Positions 54,972 to 64,000 of a stretch of 64,000 bases of DNA are shown in pieces. Every line of letters begins with the position of its first letter. The first letter of the stretch is position 1. The notes under the pieces were generated by a model. That model had not been told where the DNA came from, did not search any database, and worked only from the letters and a program-made list of their open reading frames with translations. Origin of the DNA: Kangiella sediminilitoris (GTDB lineage Bacteria > Pseudomonadota > Gammaproteobacteria > Enterobacterales > Kangiellaceae); assembly GCF_001708405.1 (NCBI RefSeq), contig NZ_CP012418.1, forward strand, positions 1,888,501 to 1,952,500, read 5' to 3'. Position numbers and translations under genes: made by a program.

Positions 54972-55313
54972 ATGGCAAATAATACAACTCGCAAGGTCAC
55001 CGCAGTCAAAAAGAAGTTCACTAAGACCCAAATCCTTAATGAAATAGCAGCCCAGACCGGCTTAGCAAAAAAAGACGTGGGGGCGGTACTTGACGAGCTA
55101 GGGATTGTAATCGAGCGTCATATCAAGAAACGTTCTGTTGGAGAGTTTACCCTACCAGGCTTATTGAAAATCAGTACAGTAAAAAAACCTGCTGTTAAGG
55201 CACGTAAGGGAATTAACCCTTTCACTGGCGAAGAAACCACATTTAAGGCAAAACCAGCTTCAACAGCTGTTAAAGTTCGCCCTTTGAAAAAGCTGAAGGA
55301 TATGGCTTCATAA
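54972..55313 (+). CDS. HU/IHF-family DNA-binding protein with lysine-rich extensions
   Basis: A 113-aa member of the HU/IHF superfamily. Seen: a basic N-terminal extension (KVTAVKKKFTKTQI), the helical dimerisation part (ILNEIAAQTGLAKKDVGAVLDELG), the strand and arm region (GEFTLPGLLKISTVKKP, KGINPFTGEE with the arm-tip Pro retained and the usual Arg before Asn-Pro replaced by Ile), and a basic C-terminus. It is longer than HU (90 aa), so it belongs to the less-studied longer type rather than to HupA/B or IhfA/B. It has AAAGGA before the ATG and its own terminator. Confidence 0.85.
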   Translation: MANNTTRKVTAVKKKFTKTQILNEIAAQTGLAKKDVGAVLDELGIVIERHIKKRSVGEFTLPGLLKISTVKKPAVKARKGINPFTGEETTFKAKPASTAVKVRPLKKLKDMAS

Positions 55314-55340
55314 ACCTAGTTCTAATTACGTATTAACACA

Positions 55341-55364
55341 AAGCCGGCATTTGCCGGCTTTTTT
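55341..55364 (+). terminator. Terminator of the HU-like gene
   Basis: Stem AAGCCGGCA / TGCCGGCTT with a minimal loop then TTTTTT on the plus strand, 28 bases after the stop codon, just before the convergent zapE 3' end. Confidence 0.92.
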
Positions 55365-55376
55365 CATCCCTTAATA

Positions 55377-56465
55377 TTATGCCAGGTGCTCTAAACTGAG
55401 GTATTCCTTACTCTGCATTTCCTGTAAGCGACTCAAGGTGCGCTTAAATTCGAATGCCAGTCCCTTTCCTATGTACAGCTGCTCCATTGGAACCTCGGCA
55501 GAGATAATTAACTTTACATGCCTCTCGTAGAACTCATCAATCAGTGCAATAAAACGGCGTGCAGCATCATTCAGGGAGTCATCCATTTGCGGTACCCTAC
55601 TGACAAAGACCGTGTGATAACCTCGTGAGAGCTCAATATAATCAGACGCCGAACGCTCAGTTTTACAGATAGCATCGAAGGTAAACCAGACAATATTCTC
55701 AGACCAACGGACCGTTTCGATCAGACGCCCCTCTACTTTCAGCTTGCGGTGTATTTCTCCCCGCTCTCCCGCTAACTGCTCGAAATACTGCTCCATATTG
55801 TTATCTGCAACGCTGTCCAGTGGGTAATGATAAATTTCAGCCTGCTCCAGTGTCCTCAGGCGATAGTCCACGCCGCCATCAACGTTCATTACTTCGCAAT
55901 GCTCTTGAATCTGCTCGATAGCCGGTATGAATCTTTCACGCTGCAGGCCGTTCCAATACAGTTTTTCCGGTGGAATATTGGATGTTGCTACCAATACAAC
56001 GTGGCGCTTAAATAGCTCTTCAAATAGACCTCCCAGAATCATGGCATCCGTAATATCAGTAACAAAGAACTCATCAAAGCAGATAATTTTTGCTCTTTCA
56101 GCCAACTGATCAGCGATAATAACCAATGGATTTTTCTCACCAGCAAGAGCCTTTAATTCATTATGGACCTCGTGCATGAAACGATGGAAGTGCAGCCGAA
56201 CCTTCGCTTTTAGTGGCAATGTATTGAAGAAAGTGTCCATCAGGTAGGTTTTGCCGCGTCCGACACCACCCCACATATAGAGTCCTTGAACCGGCTTACT
56301 GTCGCCCGATAGCCATCGAGACAATTTCTGCATGAACCCATTTGCGGGTCTTGCCTGCAGCAAGTCATCGTAGACACGTTGCAATGCCTTAACCGCATCC
56401 TCTTGAGCCTGATCCCTCGAGAAGCCCGCATTCAAGTCCTGCTGATACTTTTCTATTGGCGTCAT
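55377..56465 (-). CDS. zapE: AFG1-like ATPase ZapE
   Basis: ZapE associates with the Z ring and is needed for division under some stresses in E. coli. The 362-aa protein is a P-loop ATPase: Walker A GGVGRGKT (66-73), HFHRFMHEVH, Walker B ICFDEFFVTDITDAM, sensor-like LVATSNIPPEKLY and the C-terminal FKRTLSRLQEMQS. Length is typical. It lies 3 bp after a COG2945-type hydrolase gene. Confidence 0.95.
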   Translation of the reverse strand: MTPIEKYQQDLNAGFSRDQAQEDAVKALQRVYDDLLQARPANGFMQKLSRWLSGDSKPVQGLYMWGGVGRGKTYLMDTFFNTLPLKAKVRLHFHRFMHEVHNELKALAGEKNPLVIIADQLAERAKIICFDEFFVTDITDAMILGGLFEELFKRHVVLVATSNIPPEKLYWNGLQRERFIPAIEQIQEHCEVMNVDGGVDYRLRTLEQAEIYHYPLDSVADNNMEQYFEQLAGERGEIHRKLKVEGRLIETVRWSENIVWFTFDAICKTERSASDYIELSRGYHTVFVSRVPQMDDSLNDAARRFIALIDEFYERHVKLIISAEVPMEQLYIGKGLAFEFKRTLSRLQEMQSKEYLSLEHLA

Positions 56466-56468
56466 AGC

Positions 56469-57107
56469 TTACAAGGACTCTGGCAAGTTAGGAGTCAAAG
56501 CCTCGGTGAGCTTTTCTCTTAGCTCGACCAACCTCCCATGGAAGAAATGCCCGGCTTCAGACATTTTTATTAATTCTGGTTGAGGCTCAAGCTCGCCCAC
56601 CCAGTCAAAAACAGCTTTTGGGTCAACTACTTCATCAGCATCCCCCATAACGACCAGCCAGGGACAGTCAGGAATTTCAAAGTCTTCAAAACTGAAACGG
56701 TTAACCGGCGGCGCAATAGAAACCAGCTGAGCGGCTTCTTGCTCTTTAGCCTGGAGTGCAGCAATCCATGAGCCAAAGCTGAAACCTGCTAGCCACAATG
56801 GCCTGCCGGGATACTCTTGCCGAGCCCACTCAATAACCTTGATAAGGTCCTGCTGCTCACCACGACCCTCATCATACTCACCCTCAGAGCGGCCAACGCC
56901 TCTGAAGTTGAAGCGAACCGACGGTATCCCCATGCTGGCTAACGTTCTTGAAACGGTATAAATAACCTTGTTCGTCATAGCCCCTCCATGAACGGGGTGC
57001 GGATGACAACATACAGCTACAGCGTTTCTCTCATCACCTTCAGCTTGATCAAGCGTTGCCTCAATGGAGCCTGCTGCTCCGGGGATTAAAAACTTATCGC
57101 TACTCAA
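56469..57107 (-). CDS. Alpha/beta hydrolase, COG2945-type
   Basis: A 212-aa soluble hydrolase. Seen: AVCCHPHPVHGGAMTNKV (oxyanion and HP-rich loop), VRFNFRGVGRSEG, the nucleophile elbow GFSFGS, an Asp in VMGDADEVVDP and a His in EAGHFFHGRL, giving a complete Ser-Asp-His triad. The substrate is unknown; relatives are annotated only as predicted hydrolases. It is 3 bp upstream of zapE and probably co-transcribed with it, a pairing also common in relatives. Confidence 0.88.
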   Translation of the reverse strand: MSSDKFLIPGAAGSIEATLDQAEGDERNAVAVCCHPHPVHGGAMTNKVIYTVSRTLASMGIPSVRFNFRGVGRSEGEYDEGRGEQQDLIKVIEWARQEYPGRPLWLAGFSFGSWIAALQAKEQEAAQLVSIAPPVNRFSFEDFEIPDCPWLVVMGDADEVVDPKAVFDWVGELEPQPELIKMSEAGHFFHGRLVELREKLTEALTPNLPESL

Positions 57108-57248
57108 AACATAAACCTTAAGAACAATAGTGTGCGCTATTTTCGCATGTTTTATAAACGGATAAAATGTCGTTATTCAAAAAGGAGGTTTTTAGATCTC
57201 TCGTATTACCGGGAAAACAATATTCAAGAAATTGATTGAAGGCTCAAG

Positions 57249-57947
57249 TTAGTAATCAGACTCTTCGCCTAAAGGAGCCCTGCGTTTAATAGATAAGGAA
57301 TGATTCCACTCCTCTGCAAAACCTCTTTGCCACTTGTAATTAATCGTTGCTACGACCAACATCGTGATTAGCGCTCCGAGGCTGGCTAATGCCATATCTT
57401 TATGTGCATCCCAGATATCCCCTTGCGTACCGAGATAGGCAACTCCCAGATCGCCACCAAAGTATTCCGCAGCCCCCCATTCGATTAACTCAAAAATCAT
57501 CGAAGTCGACATCGTCAGATCCAAAGGAAGAAAGTAGCCCCAAAACCCTTTAACGTTCCCTACCCTTACAAAGACTTCTCGGATGGGATACGCCAATAGT
57601 AGCCCATAGAGGAAATGAACCAGCCTGTCATAGTGATTACGTTCAAAGCCAAACCAGCTGTTCAGCTCGCTGCCAAAAAGTGTTTTTGTCCACTGGTTAT
57701 AAGGTACCTCAGCATAAGTGTAGTGCGCACCCACCTCGTGGAAACACATGAAAATAAAGATGCAGATATATGAGGTTTTCGATAGAGGGAAGAATTTATA
57801 GGTTGAAACAAGGGCAATGACGAAGATGACGGTTAGGGCATTTTCCAAAGCCCAGTCCGCCCTGTCATGAGGATTTATCGCGCAAAGAACAAAGACAATG
57901 GTAAATAAAATTCCCAAAGTGATGACTAAACGTGTTTTTTGACTCAT
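57249..57947 (-). CDS. YjdF/DUF2238 family membrane protein
   Basis: A 232-aa polytopic inner-membrane protein. The ATG at 57947 is preferred; the frame continues upstream for 21 codons without a ribosome site. Seen: about six membrane helices, the conserved HEVGAHYTYAEVPY, FGFERNHYDRLVHFLYG and FELIEWGAAEYFGG segments with several conserved His/Asp/Glu, and DIWDAHKDMALASLGA near the end. Function of the family is not known. It stands alone between the hydrolase gene and the divergent zapG. Confidence 0.85.
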   Translation of the reverse strand: MSQKTRLVITLGILFTIVFVLCAINPHDRADWALENALTVIFVIALVSTYKFFPLSKTSYICIFIFMCFHEVGAHYTYAEVPYNQWTKTLFGSELNSWFGFERNHYDRLVHFLYGLLLAYPIREVFVRVGNVKGFWGYFLPLDLTMSTSMIFELIEWGAAEYFGGDLGVAYLGTQGDIWDAHKDMALASLGALITMLVVATINYKWQRGFAEEWNHSLSIKRRAPLGEESDY

Positions 57948-58066
57948 TATTCTACTCGAAATTTTCCTTATCTTTTGTGTATCATAAGCGTAAAGTAAGA
58001 ATATCTGCAATCCGCCCGTTTTAATTTCGGGTAATGGTCAGGCTCACAAGCAAAAGGAATCATTGA

Positions 58067-58762
58067 ATGTCACCAGTTCTTATTATTTTCTTCGTCCTTA
58101 TCGCTGGCATCTCTGCTTTTCTCATTGGTCGTTGGCACGGCCTTAAAAATGGAACCAAAGATCTTAGGAAGGAACTTAATTCTAAGGATCAGGAGCTTGA
58201 GCAATTAAAAAGTGGCGTTAATCAACACTTTGACGAGACAGCACGCCTCTTTTCAAACCTGACGGAAGAATACAAAACCTTGTATCAACACCTTGCCGAA
58301 GGCGCCAATAAACTGTCAGCCAACGACTTTAAACTTAAGCTCTCGGCCCCAGTGGGTTCAGACGCCCTACCTTCAAACTCAAACCCATCAGACGTAATTG
58401 ATGCCGAAGAGAAGCTGGCAAAAGAGCCCCTGGAAACTCAAAAAAATGAAACTGAAAAAGAGTCGTATGAGGAAGTTTTTGTTGAGAGCAATGACGCCTC
58501 TCCTGAGGAGGTTGGGCAGATAAAAACAGACGTTTCAACAGACTTGGATTCGCCAGACATCGATATTGAAGTGACGCCACCTAAAGACTGGGCAGACGAT
58601 GACATGGATGATGACTATCACCCGAACGATTCAAAGTCGAAGCAGTCACAGTTTACAGACCTGTCTAAGGACGCTGTAGATAAGGCAAAACAATCAGGTA
58701 TTGAGCCAGAACAATTGGGCAGCCAAGAATCTGATGAAGAAAGCAAAACTGGCACAAACTAA
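58067..58762 (+). CDS. zapG: ZapG / YhcB-like division-associated membrane protein
   Basis: ZapG (YhcB, DUF1043) is an inner-membrane coiled-coil protein that connects cell-envelope synthesis and division. The 231-aa protein has an N-terminal membrane helix (about 4-20) with GRWHGLK after it, a coiled coil (about 30-80) and the family motif around EEYKTLYQHLAEGANKL. The C-terminal half is a long acidic, disordered Asp/Glu/Ser-rich tail, longer than in E. coli. DegS follows within 23 bp, as in other gammaproteobacteria. Confidence 0.87.
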   Translation: MSPVLIIFFVLIAGISAFLIGRWHGLKNGTKDLRKELNSKDQELEQLKSGVNQHFDETARLFSNLTEEYKTLYQHLAEGANKLSANDFKLKLSAPVGSDALPSNSNPSDVIDAEEKLAKEPLETQKNETEKESYEEVFVESNDASPEEVGQIKTDVSTDLDSPDIDIEVTPPKDWADDDMDDDYHPNDSKSKQSQFTDLSKDAVDKAKQSGIEPEQLGSQESDEESKTGTN

Positions 58763-58784
58763 TAACTCCAAAAAAGAGATAACA

Positions 58785-59957
58785 ATGAAAATATTTGAAT
58801 TCCTTGGTTTCATCATTAAATACTTGCTGATTGGTTTGGGTATAGCGGCTCTATTTATCGTTTTTATGCCCGAAAAGTTTTCACATAAAAATGAACGGGC
58901 GGAACAGAATACTGGCCAGCCAGGTAATCCCCCAAAAATCAAGCTGCATGATGGCTTTGCGGACATGTTGCAGACAGTAAAGCCGGCTGTGGTCAGTATA
59001 AAAGCACGATCACAGGCTTTTCCTCTTAACAGTGAAGCCTGCGGGGCGAACCTGCAAGCCCTGCCACCTGAAACAAATGCCTGTGCTTTCCTTAATAATG
59101 GCTCCGGTGTCTTTATTGATGATCAGGGGCATCTTGTAACGAATGCTCATGTCTTAGATAAAGCAGCCACCGTCATTGTAGAGTTGAATCAGGGGCAACA
59201 ATTAGACGCAACCATTATTGGTGTCGACGTCGATTCAGATATTGCCCTGTTGCAGGTTGATATTACCCCTCCTCATTATCTACCACTGCCACAGCAGGAT
59301 AATAGCCGGGTAGGAGACTGGGTTTTTGCCATTGGTACACCCAATATGGCTTTCAACCAGACCGTTACGCAAGGCATCATCAGCGCAAAATTCTTCTCGA
59401 GAGTATCACACTACATTCAAACAGATGCCTCACTACGCCCGGGCAACTCAGGAGGAGCGCTAGTAAACAGCCGAGGAGAGTTGATTGGAATTACCTCCCT
59501 CAGCACTCGAAGTGAGCAAGGTGAAAAGCTCTATCAAAGCTATGCCATTGTCGCCAATAACGTTGCTCATGTAGTACAGCAGTTAATGGAACATGGAGAG
59601 GTTAATAGAGGCTGGCTTGGTCTGGATGGCGATATGACGATTAATATTCGTTCGATTAGTACTGAACTAAATCTGTCTGAGCCCCAAGTACAGCAGTTAC
59701 AACAAAGAATTAATCAACTTCCGTACGGGAAAGGAATTGTCGTCACAGGTATTAATACTAACGGGCCAGCTGATCAGGCTGGTATGCAACCATTGGATAT
59801 CATTACGAAGGTGAATGATAAGCCGATCTATAATTCTGCCGATCTGATATCAGCAATCTGGAATTTACCACCAGAGTCGGAAATAACTGTGGAGTATATC
59901 CGAGGGAATGACACCCAGACCACAGAGGTAACACTTGGACGAAGAACTCCGCAGTAA
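58785..59957 (+). CDS. degS: Periplasmic serine endoprotease DegS-like (membrane-anchored, one PDZ)
   Basis: DegS/AlgW-type protease that senses unfolded outer-membrane proteins and cleaves the anti-sigma factor RseA. The ATG at 58785 has AAGAG at fair spacing; the longer frame overlaps zapG and is unlikely. The 390-aa protein has an N-terminal membrane anchor (about 10-28), the trypsin-like domain with triad His122 (TNAHVLD), Asp152 (DSDIALL) and Ser222 (RPGNSGG), and a single PDZ domain (about 290-385). One PDZ and a non-cleaved anchor fit DegS/AlgW rather than DegP/Q. It carries an extra Cys-containing segment (about 75-105) before the protease core. Confidence 0.9.
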   Translation: MKIFEFLGFIIKYLLIGLGIAALFIVFMPEKFSHKNERAEQNTGQPGNPPKIKLHDGFADMLQTVKPAVVSIKARSQAFPLNSEACGANLQALPPETNACAFLNNGSGVFIDDQGHLVTNAHVLDKAATVIVELNQGQQLDATIIGVDVDSDIALLQVDITPPHYLPLPQQDNSRVGDWVFAIGTPNMAFNQTVTQGIISAKFFSRVSHYIQTDASLRPGNSGGALVNSRGELIGITSLSTRSEQGEKLYQSYAIVANNVAHVVQQLMEHGEVNRGWLGLDGDMTINIRSISTELNLSEPQVQQLQQRINQLPYGKGIVVTGINTNGPADQAGMQPLDIITKVNDKPIYNSADLISAIWNLPPESEITVEYIRGNDTQTTEVTLGRRTPQ

Positions 59958-59971
59958 GTCAGTCTGATAAC

Positions 59972-60002
59972 AAAAAAAGGCGCTGTTTCAGCGCCTTTTT
60001 TG
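59972..60002. terminator. Bidirectional terminator between degS and murA
   Basis: Stem AAAGGCGCTG / CAGCGCCTTT with a 3-nt loop and A/T tracts on both sides, so it can end the convergent degS (plus) and murA (minus) transcripts. Confidence 0.92.
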
Positions 60003-60018
60003 TTTGGTCAGCAAATGA

Positions 60019-61287
<1,269 letters not shown>

Positions 61288-61330
61288 TTACGTTCTTAAT
61301 TGATGTTTGAGCCATGAAGCGTACTTCAGC

Positions 61331-61576
61331 CTAAACAAATAACTTCGCTTTTTCCCACTCAGCAGGAGTGTATGCTTTGATCGTCAACGCGTGAATTTCA
61401 CCGCTAGCAATGTGCTCATTAACAGCAGCGTAAACCATTTGCTGTTTTTTTACGGCGCGCAGGCCTTCGAACTGCTCACTAACCACGATAACCTGATAAT
61501 GACTGCCATCACCATCTACGCGTAATTCTGTTGTATCGATTGCTTGCTCTATAAGCTTTTTGATCTCTTCTACCAT
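61331..61576 (-). CDS. ibaG: BolA-family protein IbaG
   Basis: A small protein of 81 residues from the ATG at 61576; an upstream start would add 14 residues. BolA-family proteins work with monothiol glutaredoxins in Fe-S handling, and IbaG is the member encoded beside murA. Seen: the KH-like fold ELRVDGDGSHYQVIVVS, FEGLRAVKKQQMVYAAV and IHALTIKAYTPAEW, the IbaG/BolA signatures, with the conserved His in IHAL. It starts 53 bp upstream of the murA start. Confidence 0.93.
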   Translation of the reverse strand: MVEEIKKLIEQAIDTTELRVDGDGSHYQVIVVSEQFEGLRAVKKQQMVYAAVNEHIASGEIHALTIKAYTPAEWEKAKLFV

Positions 61577-61999
61577 TAGGAAAATCTTCGTTTGCTGATA
61601 AATGACTGATGAATTCACACTATGCCTATCAAATTTGTCTAAGTTAAGACCGAATCAGGCGGTGAATTATCAAATATGACTGTAAAGAGGCAGGATTTTA
61701 CCGTAAATTGACCGAATAAACACCTTTCAATGCCGAATTTACACAATAACATAAAGTGACATACTGCATAAAACTCGAGAATAATCGTTAAGTTCTCTTA
61801 AAATAAAAGCAAATCAACCATATAGCATGGGCTGCAGCCACGACTTTTAATGACAATCTCAGACCAACCTTGTACAATAGCGCGCTCGTTTTTGCAGGTT
61901 TTCAGCGACCGATTAGCAAAGCTTAGTTACAGTTTGCCGCTATAAATCGACACTCTGCTAACCCTATAATAGTACTCAAGATAATCCATTAAGGTTCCC
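61577..61999. other. ibaG-yrbG divergent region
   Basis: About 420 bp with no gene. It contains the predicted yrbG promoter, a perfect TATAAT at about 61965-61970 without a good -35, and AT-rich sequence before ibaG. In many relatives the mlaFEDCB transport operon sits next to ibaG; none is here. Confidence 0.5.
61850..61878 (+). promoter_or_regulatory. Predicted yrbG-kdsD promoter
   Basis: Plus strand: -35 ATGACA (5 of 6), 17-bp spacer, -10 TACAAT (5 of 6), giving a leader of about 115 nt before the yrbG start. Confidence 0.65.
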
Positions 62000-62989
62000 A
62001 TGATAGAAAATATTACCTACATCATTATCGGTATTACTCTTCTGATGTGGAGCGCTGATCGCTTTACTGACGGCGCAGCAGCGATCGCCCGAAACCTTGG
62101 TGTGTCTCGACTAATTGTAGGACTGACAATTGTTGCCATCGGTTCATCAGCTCCAGAAATTTTCGTATCAATACTGGACTCATTTAAGACCTGTGCTCCC
62201 GATAAACCAGATTGTGGCCCAGAAGTTGCTATTGGTAACGCCCTAGGCTCCAATATTACCAATATTGCACTGGTTCTAGGCATTACTGCACTGGTAAAGC
62301 CGTTATTAATTCATTCGACACTGCTAAGAAGAGAGATTCCGATCCTGTTTCTCTGCTCTTTAGCTGTCTTTTTCTTCTTTCTTGATTTACGCCTCAGTCA
62401 TATTGAAGGGTTTATTTTACTGGGAGCTTTGGTTTTATATTTCATCTGGTTAGTGCGCACGGGTATACAGTCCCGCCAGAAGCATGACCCAATGGTTGAC
62501 GAGTTGATTGAGGAACTGCCCGAAGGTATGCCCACAGGCAAAGCAACCTTTTGGGTCATTTTAGGTCTTGTCTTGCTGGTAGGAAGCTCAAAGCTTCTTA
62601 TCGTTGGTGCCAGTGGAATTGCCACCGCTTTCGGTGTGTCAGAAACAGTCATTGGCCTGACCATCGTTGCCTTGGGGACCAGCTTGCCAGAGCTTGGCGC
62701 TTCGGTTGCCAGTGTCTTGAAAAATGAACACGAAATTGCCATCGGGAATGTCATTGGTTCCAACATATTCAACCTACTTGGAGTACTCGGCATCCCTGCA
62801 GCTATCGCTGCGCCAGTGATAGAGGATAAGATCCTTTATGTTGATTACCCCCTGATGCTGGCCTTAATCATAGCAACCGCCATAATGGCCTATGGCATAC
62901 GCGGTACCGGTAAAATCAACCGTATCGAGGGCGGTATTTTAGTTGCTGTCTTCCTGGGGTATTATATAGTTCGGTTCTTCGTACTCTAA
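62000..62989 (+). CDS. yrbG: Calcium/sodium antiporter (CaCA family)
   Basis: Inner-membrane Na+/Ca2+ exchanger family protein of 329 residues with about ten membrane helices in two inverted halves. The two alpha repeats are visible: GLTIVAIGSSAPEIFVS with GNALGSNITNIALVLG in the first half, and GLTIVALGTSLPELGAS with GNVIGSNIFNLLGVLG in the second. A charged cytosolic loop (about 152-175) separates them. In E. coli yrbG precedes kdsD in the KDO/LPS-transport locus, as here; its physiological role is unclear. Confidence 0.94.
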   Translation: MIENITYIIIGITLLMWSADRFTDGAAAIARNLGVSRLIVGLTIVAIGSSAPEIFVSILDSFKTCAPDKPDCGPEVAIGNALGSNITNIALVLGITALVKPLLIHSTLLRREIPILFLCSLAVFFFFLDLRLSHIEGFILLGALVLYFIWLVRTGIQSRQKHDPMVDELIEELPEGMPTGKATFWVILGLVLLVGSSKLLIVGASGIATAFGVSETVIGLTIVALGTSLPELGASVASVLKNEHEIAIGNVIGSNIFNLLGVLGIPAAIAAPVIEDKILYVDYPLMLALIIATAIMAYGIRGTGKINRIEGGILVAVFLGYYIVRFFVL

Positions 62990-63045
62990 GGTCGAGTACA
63001 ATAACTCAAATAATTCATATATAGCAGGCAGTTAGGAGTAAAGGT

Positions 63046-64000
63046 TTGAGTCAACAGCCAAGCAAGCAACAGTTCCTAGAAAGCGCTGAGCGCGTTATCA
63101 ATATTGAAAGCCAGGCCGTTGAGCAACTTAAGAGCCAGCTTAATAATGACTTTTTTGCTGCTTGCCAGCGTTTACTAAACTGCCAGGGAAAAGTTGTCGT
63201 CATTGGTATGGGAAAATCAGGACATATCGGCGGTAAAATGGCTGCTACGTTTGCCAGTACCGGCACTCCTGCTTTCTTTGTACACCCTGCAGAAGCCAGT
63301 CATGGTGACCTCGGAATGATCGAAGAGCGTGATGTCGTTATTGCTCTTTCGAACTCAGGGGAGACTCATGAAGTTACATCCCTTATTCCTGTAATTAAGC
63401 GCCGCAAAATTCCGCTAATCAGTATAACCAGTAATCCGGACTCCAGCCTGGCTAAAGCGAGCGCAATCCATCTTACAGTTAAAGTTCAACAGGAAGCATG
63501 TCCTCATAATCTGGCACCCACAGCCTCAACTACAGCAGTATTGGCTTTAGGGGATGCGATTGCAGTGGCACTACTGGAAGCGAAAGGTTTTACACCTGAT
63601 GATTTCGCTCTATCCCACCCGGGTGGGAGTCTGGGTAAGCGACTTTTATTACAGGTGGACGACCTGATGCATAGTGCTGAAAGTTTTCCGGCAGTTACCC
63701 CTGACACTCCTATCAAAGATGCCCTGTTAGAAATGACAGACAAACGTTTGGGAATGACGGCAATCCTAGATAAGGATCACTCGTTACTGGGCATTTTTAC
63801 AGACGGCGATTTACGACGAGCCTTTGAAAAAGGAGTCGGTGTTGATGCCATCATCGAGGACGTAATGACCAAAGGATGTAAAACTATTACAGCAGATGCC
63901 CTGGCGGTAGATGCCTTTGGGTTAATGGAGCAGAACAGCATTACCTGTCTTATTGTGGTAGACGATAAGAATAAGCCTCTGGGCGCGGTTCATATGCATG
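63046..64000 (+). CDS. kdsD: Arabinose-5-phosphate isomerase, 3' end missing
   Basis: Makes D-arabinose-5-phosphate from ribulose-5-phosphate for KDO. A TTG start at 63046 is preferred because AGGAG lies 7 bases upstream and the product then begins MSQQPSKQQ; no ATG is in frame nearby. The 318 codons present hold an SIS domain (VVVIGMGKSGHIGGKMAATF, SNSGETHEV, HPGGSLGKRL) and two CBS domains (MHSAESFPAV, TDGDLRRAF, MTKGCKTI). The usual length is about 325-330, so roughly ten residues lie beyond the window. The conserved His/Glu/Lys residues of the SIS domain are present. Confidence 0.94.
   Translation, partial: MSQQPSKQQFLESAERVINIESQAVEQLKSQLNNDFFAACQRLLNCQGKVVVIGMGKSGHIGGKMAATFASTGTPAFFVHPAEASHGDLGMIEERDVVIALSNSGETHEVTSLIPVIKRRKIPLISITSNPDSSLAKASAIHLTVKVQQEACPHNLAPTASTTAVLALGDAIAVALLEAKGFTPDDFALSHPGGSLGKRLLLQVDDLMHSAESFPAVTPDTPIKDALLEMTDKRLGMTAILDKDHSLLGIFTDGDLRRAFEKGVGVDAIIEDVMTKGCKTITADALAVDAFGLMEQNSITCLIVVDDKNKPLGAVHMH

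Noticed and set aside
57181-57187. Strong AAGGAGG Shine-Dalgarno-like sequence on the plus strand
   Set aside because: No start codon and open frame follow at a usable distance.

Overview
The window reads as a conserved chromosomal core of a gammaproteobacterium with moderate GC. The gene order (ampD-ampE-aceEF-lpd, pilABCD-coaE-zapD, secA, lpxC, the complete dcw division and cell-wall cluster, rnpB, rsmI-lpoA-yraN-diaA-dolP, sspAB, petABC, rpsI-rplM, zapE, degS, murA-ibaG, yrbG-kdsD) resembles the Pseudomonas aeruginosa arrangement from memory. The protein sequences and base composition suggest a marine Oceanospirillales-type genome such as Kangiella. That placement is inference. No phage, transposase, CRISPR array or tRNA was seen.

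Layout. 0-6.3 kb: a partial lipoprotein gene, then the pyruvate dehydrogenase operon (aceE-aceF-lpdA, minus strand). 6.3-8.8 kb: ampE and ampD, divergent from nadC. 8.8-16.6 kb: zapD, coaE and a type IV pilus block (pilD, pilC, pilB, a PglL/TfpO-like oligosaccharyl ligase, pilA). 17-22 kb: yacG, mutT, secA, an M23 peptidase and dciA. 22-40.6 kb: lpxC, then one tightly packed minus-strand dcw cluster, ftsZ to mraZ, with most adjacent genes overlapping or a few bases apart. 40.9-44.2 kb: an accessory-looking interval (glsA, a GGA-hairpin RNA, a small ORF, a SPOUT methyltransferase, inverted repeats and an amber-interrupted gene) between mraZ and rnpB. 44.2-55.3 kb: rnpB, DUF3016, rsmI, lpoA-yraN-diaA-dolP, sspA-sspB, petABC, rplM-rpsI and an HU-like gene. 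55.4-64 kb: zapE, a hydrolase, a YjdF-like membrane protein, zapG, degS, murA, ibaG, yrbG and a 3'-truncated kdsD.

How the genes work together. Most of the window builds and divides the envelope: UDP-MurNAc-pentapeptide synthesis (murA, C, D, E, F, ddlB), lipid I/II (mraY, murG), septal synthesis (ftsW, ftsI, ftsL, ftsQ), the Z ring (ftsZ, ftsA, zapD, zapE, zapG), PBP1A activation (lpoA), recycling (ampD), lipid A/KDO (lpxC, kdsD) and export or quality control (secA, degS, dolP). Central metabolism is represented by PDH and the bc1 complex, and the two operons carry the same candidate GntR/FadR-type operator core.

Most interesting signal: about 185 nt downstream of glsA (about 41975-42160) fold by eye into eight consecutive small hairpins. 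Six have AGGAA/AGGAC-type or equivalent GGA loops and the other two also hold GGA in the loop. This is the architecture of Csr/Rsm-family RNAs that titrate CsrA/RsmA, here placed directly in front of an uncharacterised 76-aa ORF. Second: four 10-bp-spaced MraZ boxes overlapping a good -10 at the dcw promoter, followed by a long leader with a perfect 14-bp inverted repeat. Third: a pair of identical 39-bp inverted repeats around an amber-interrupted ORF.
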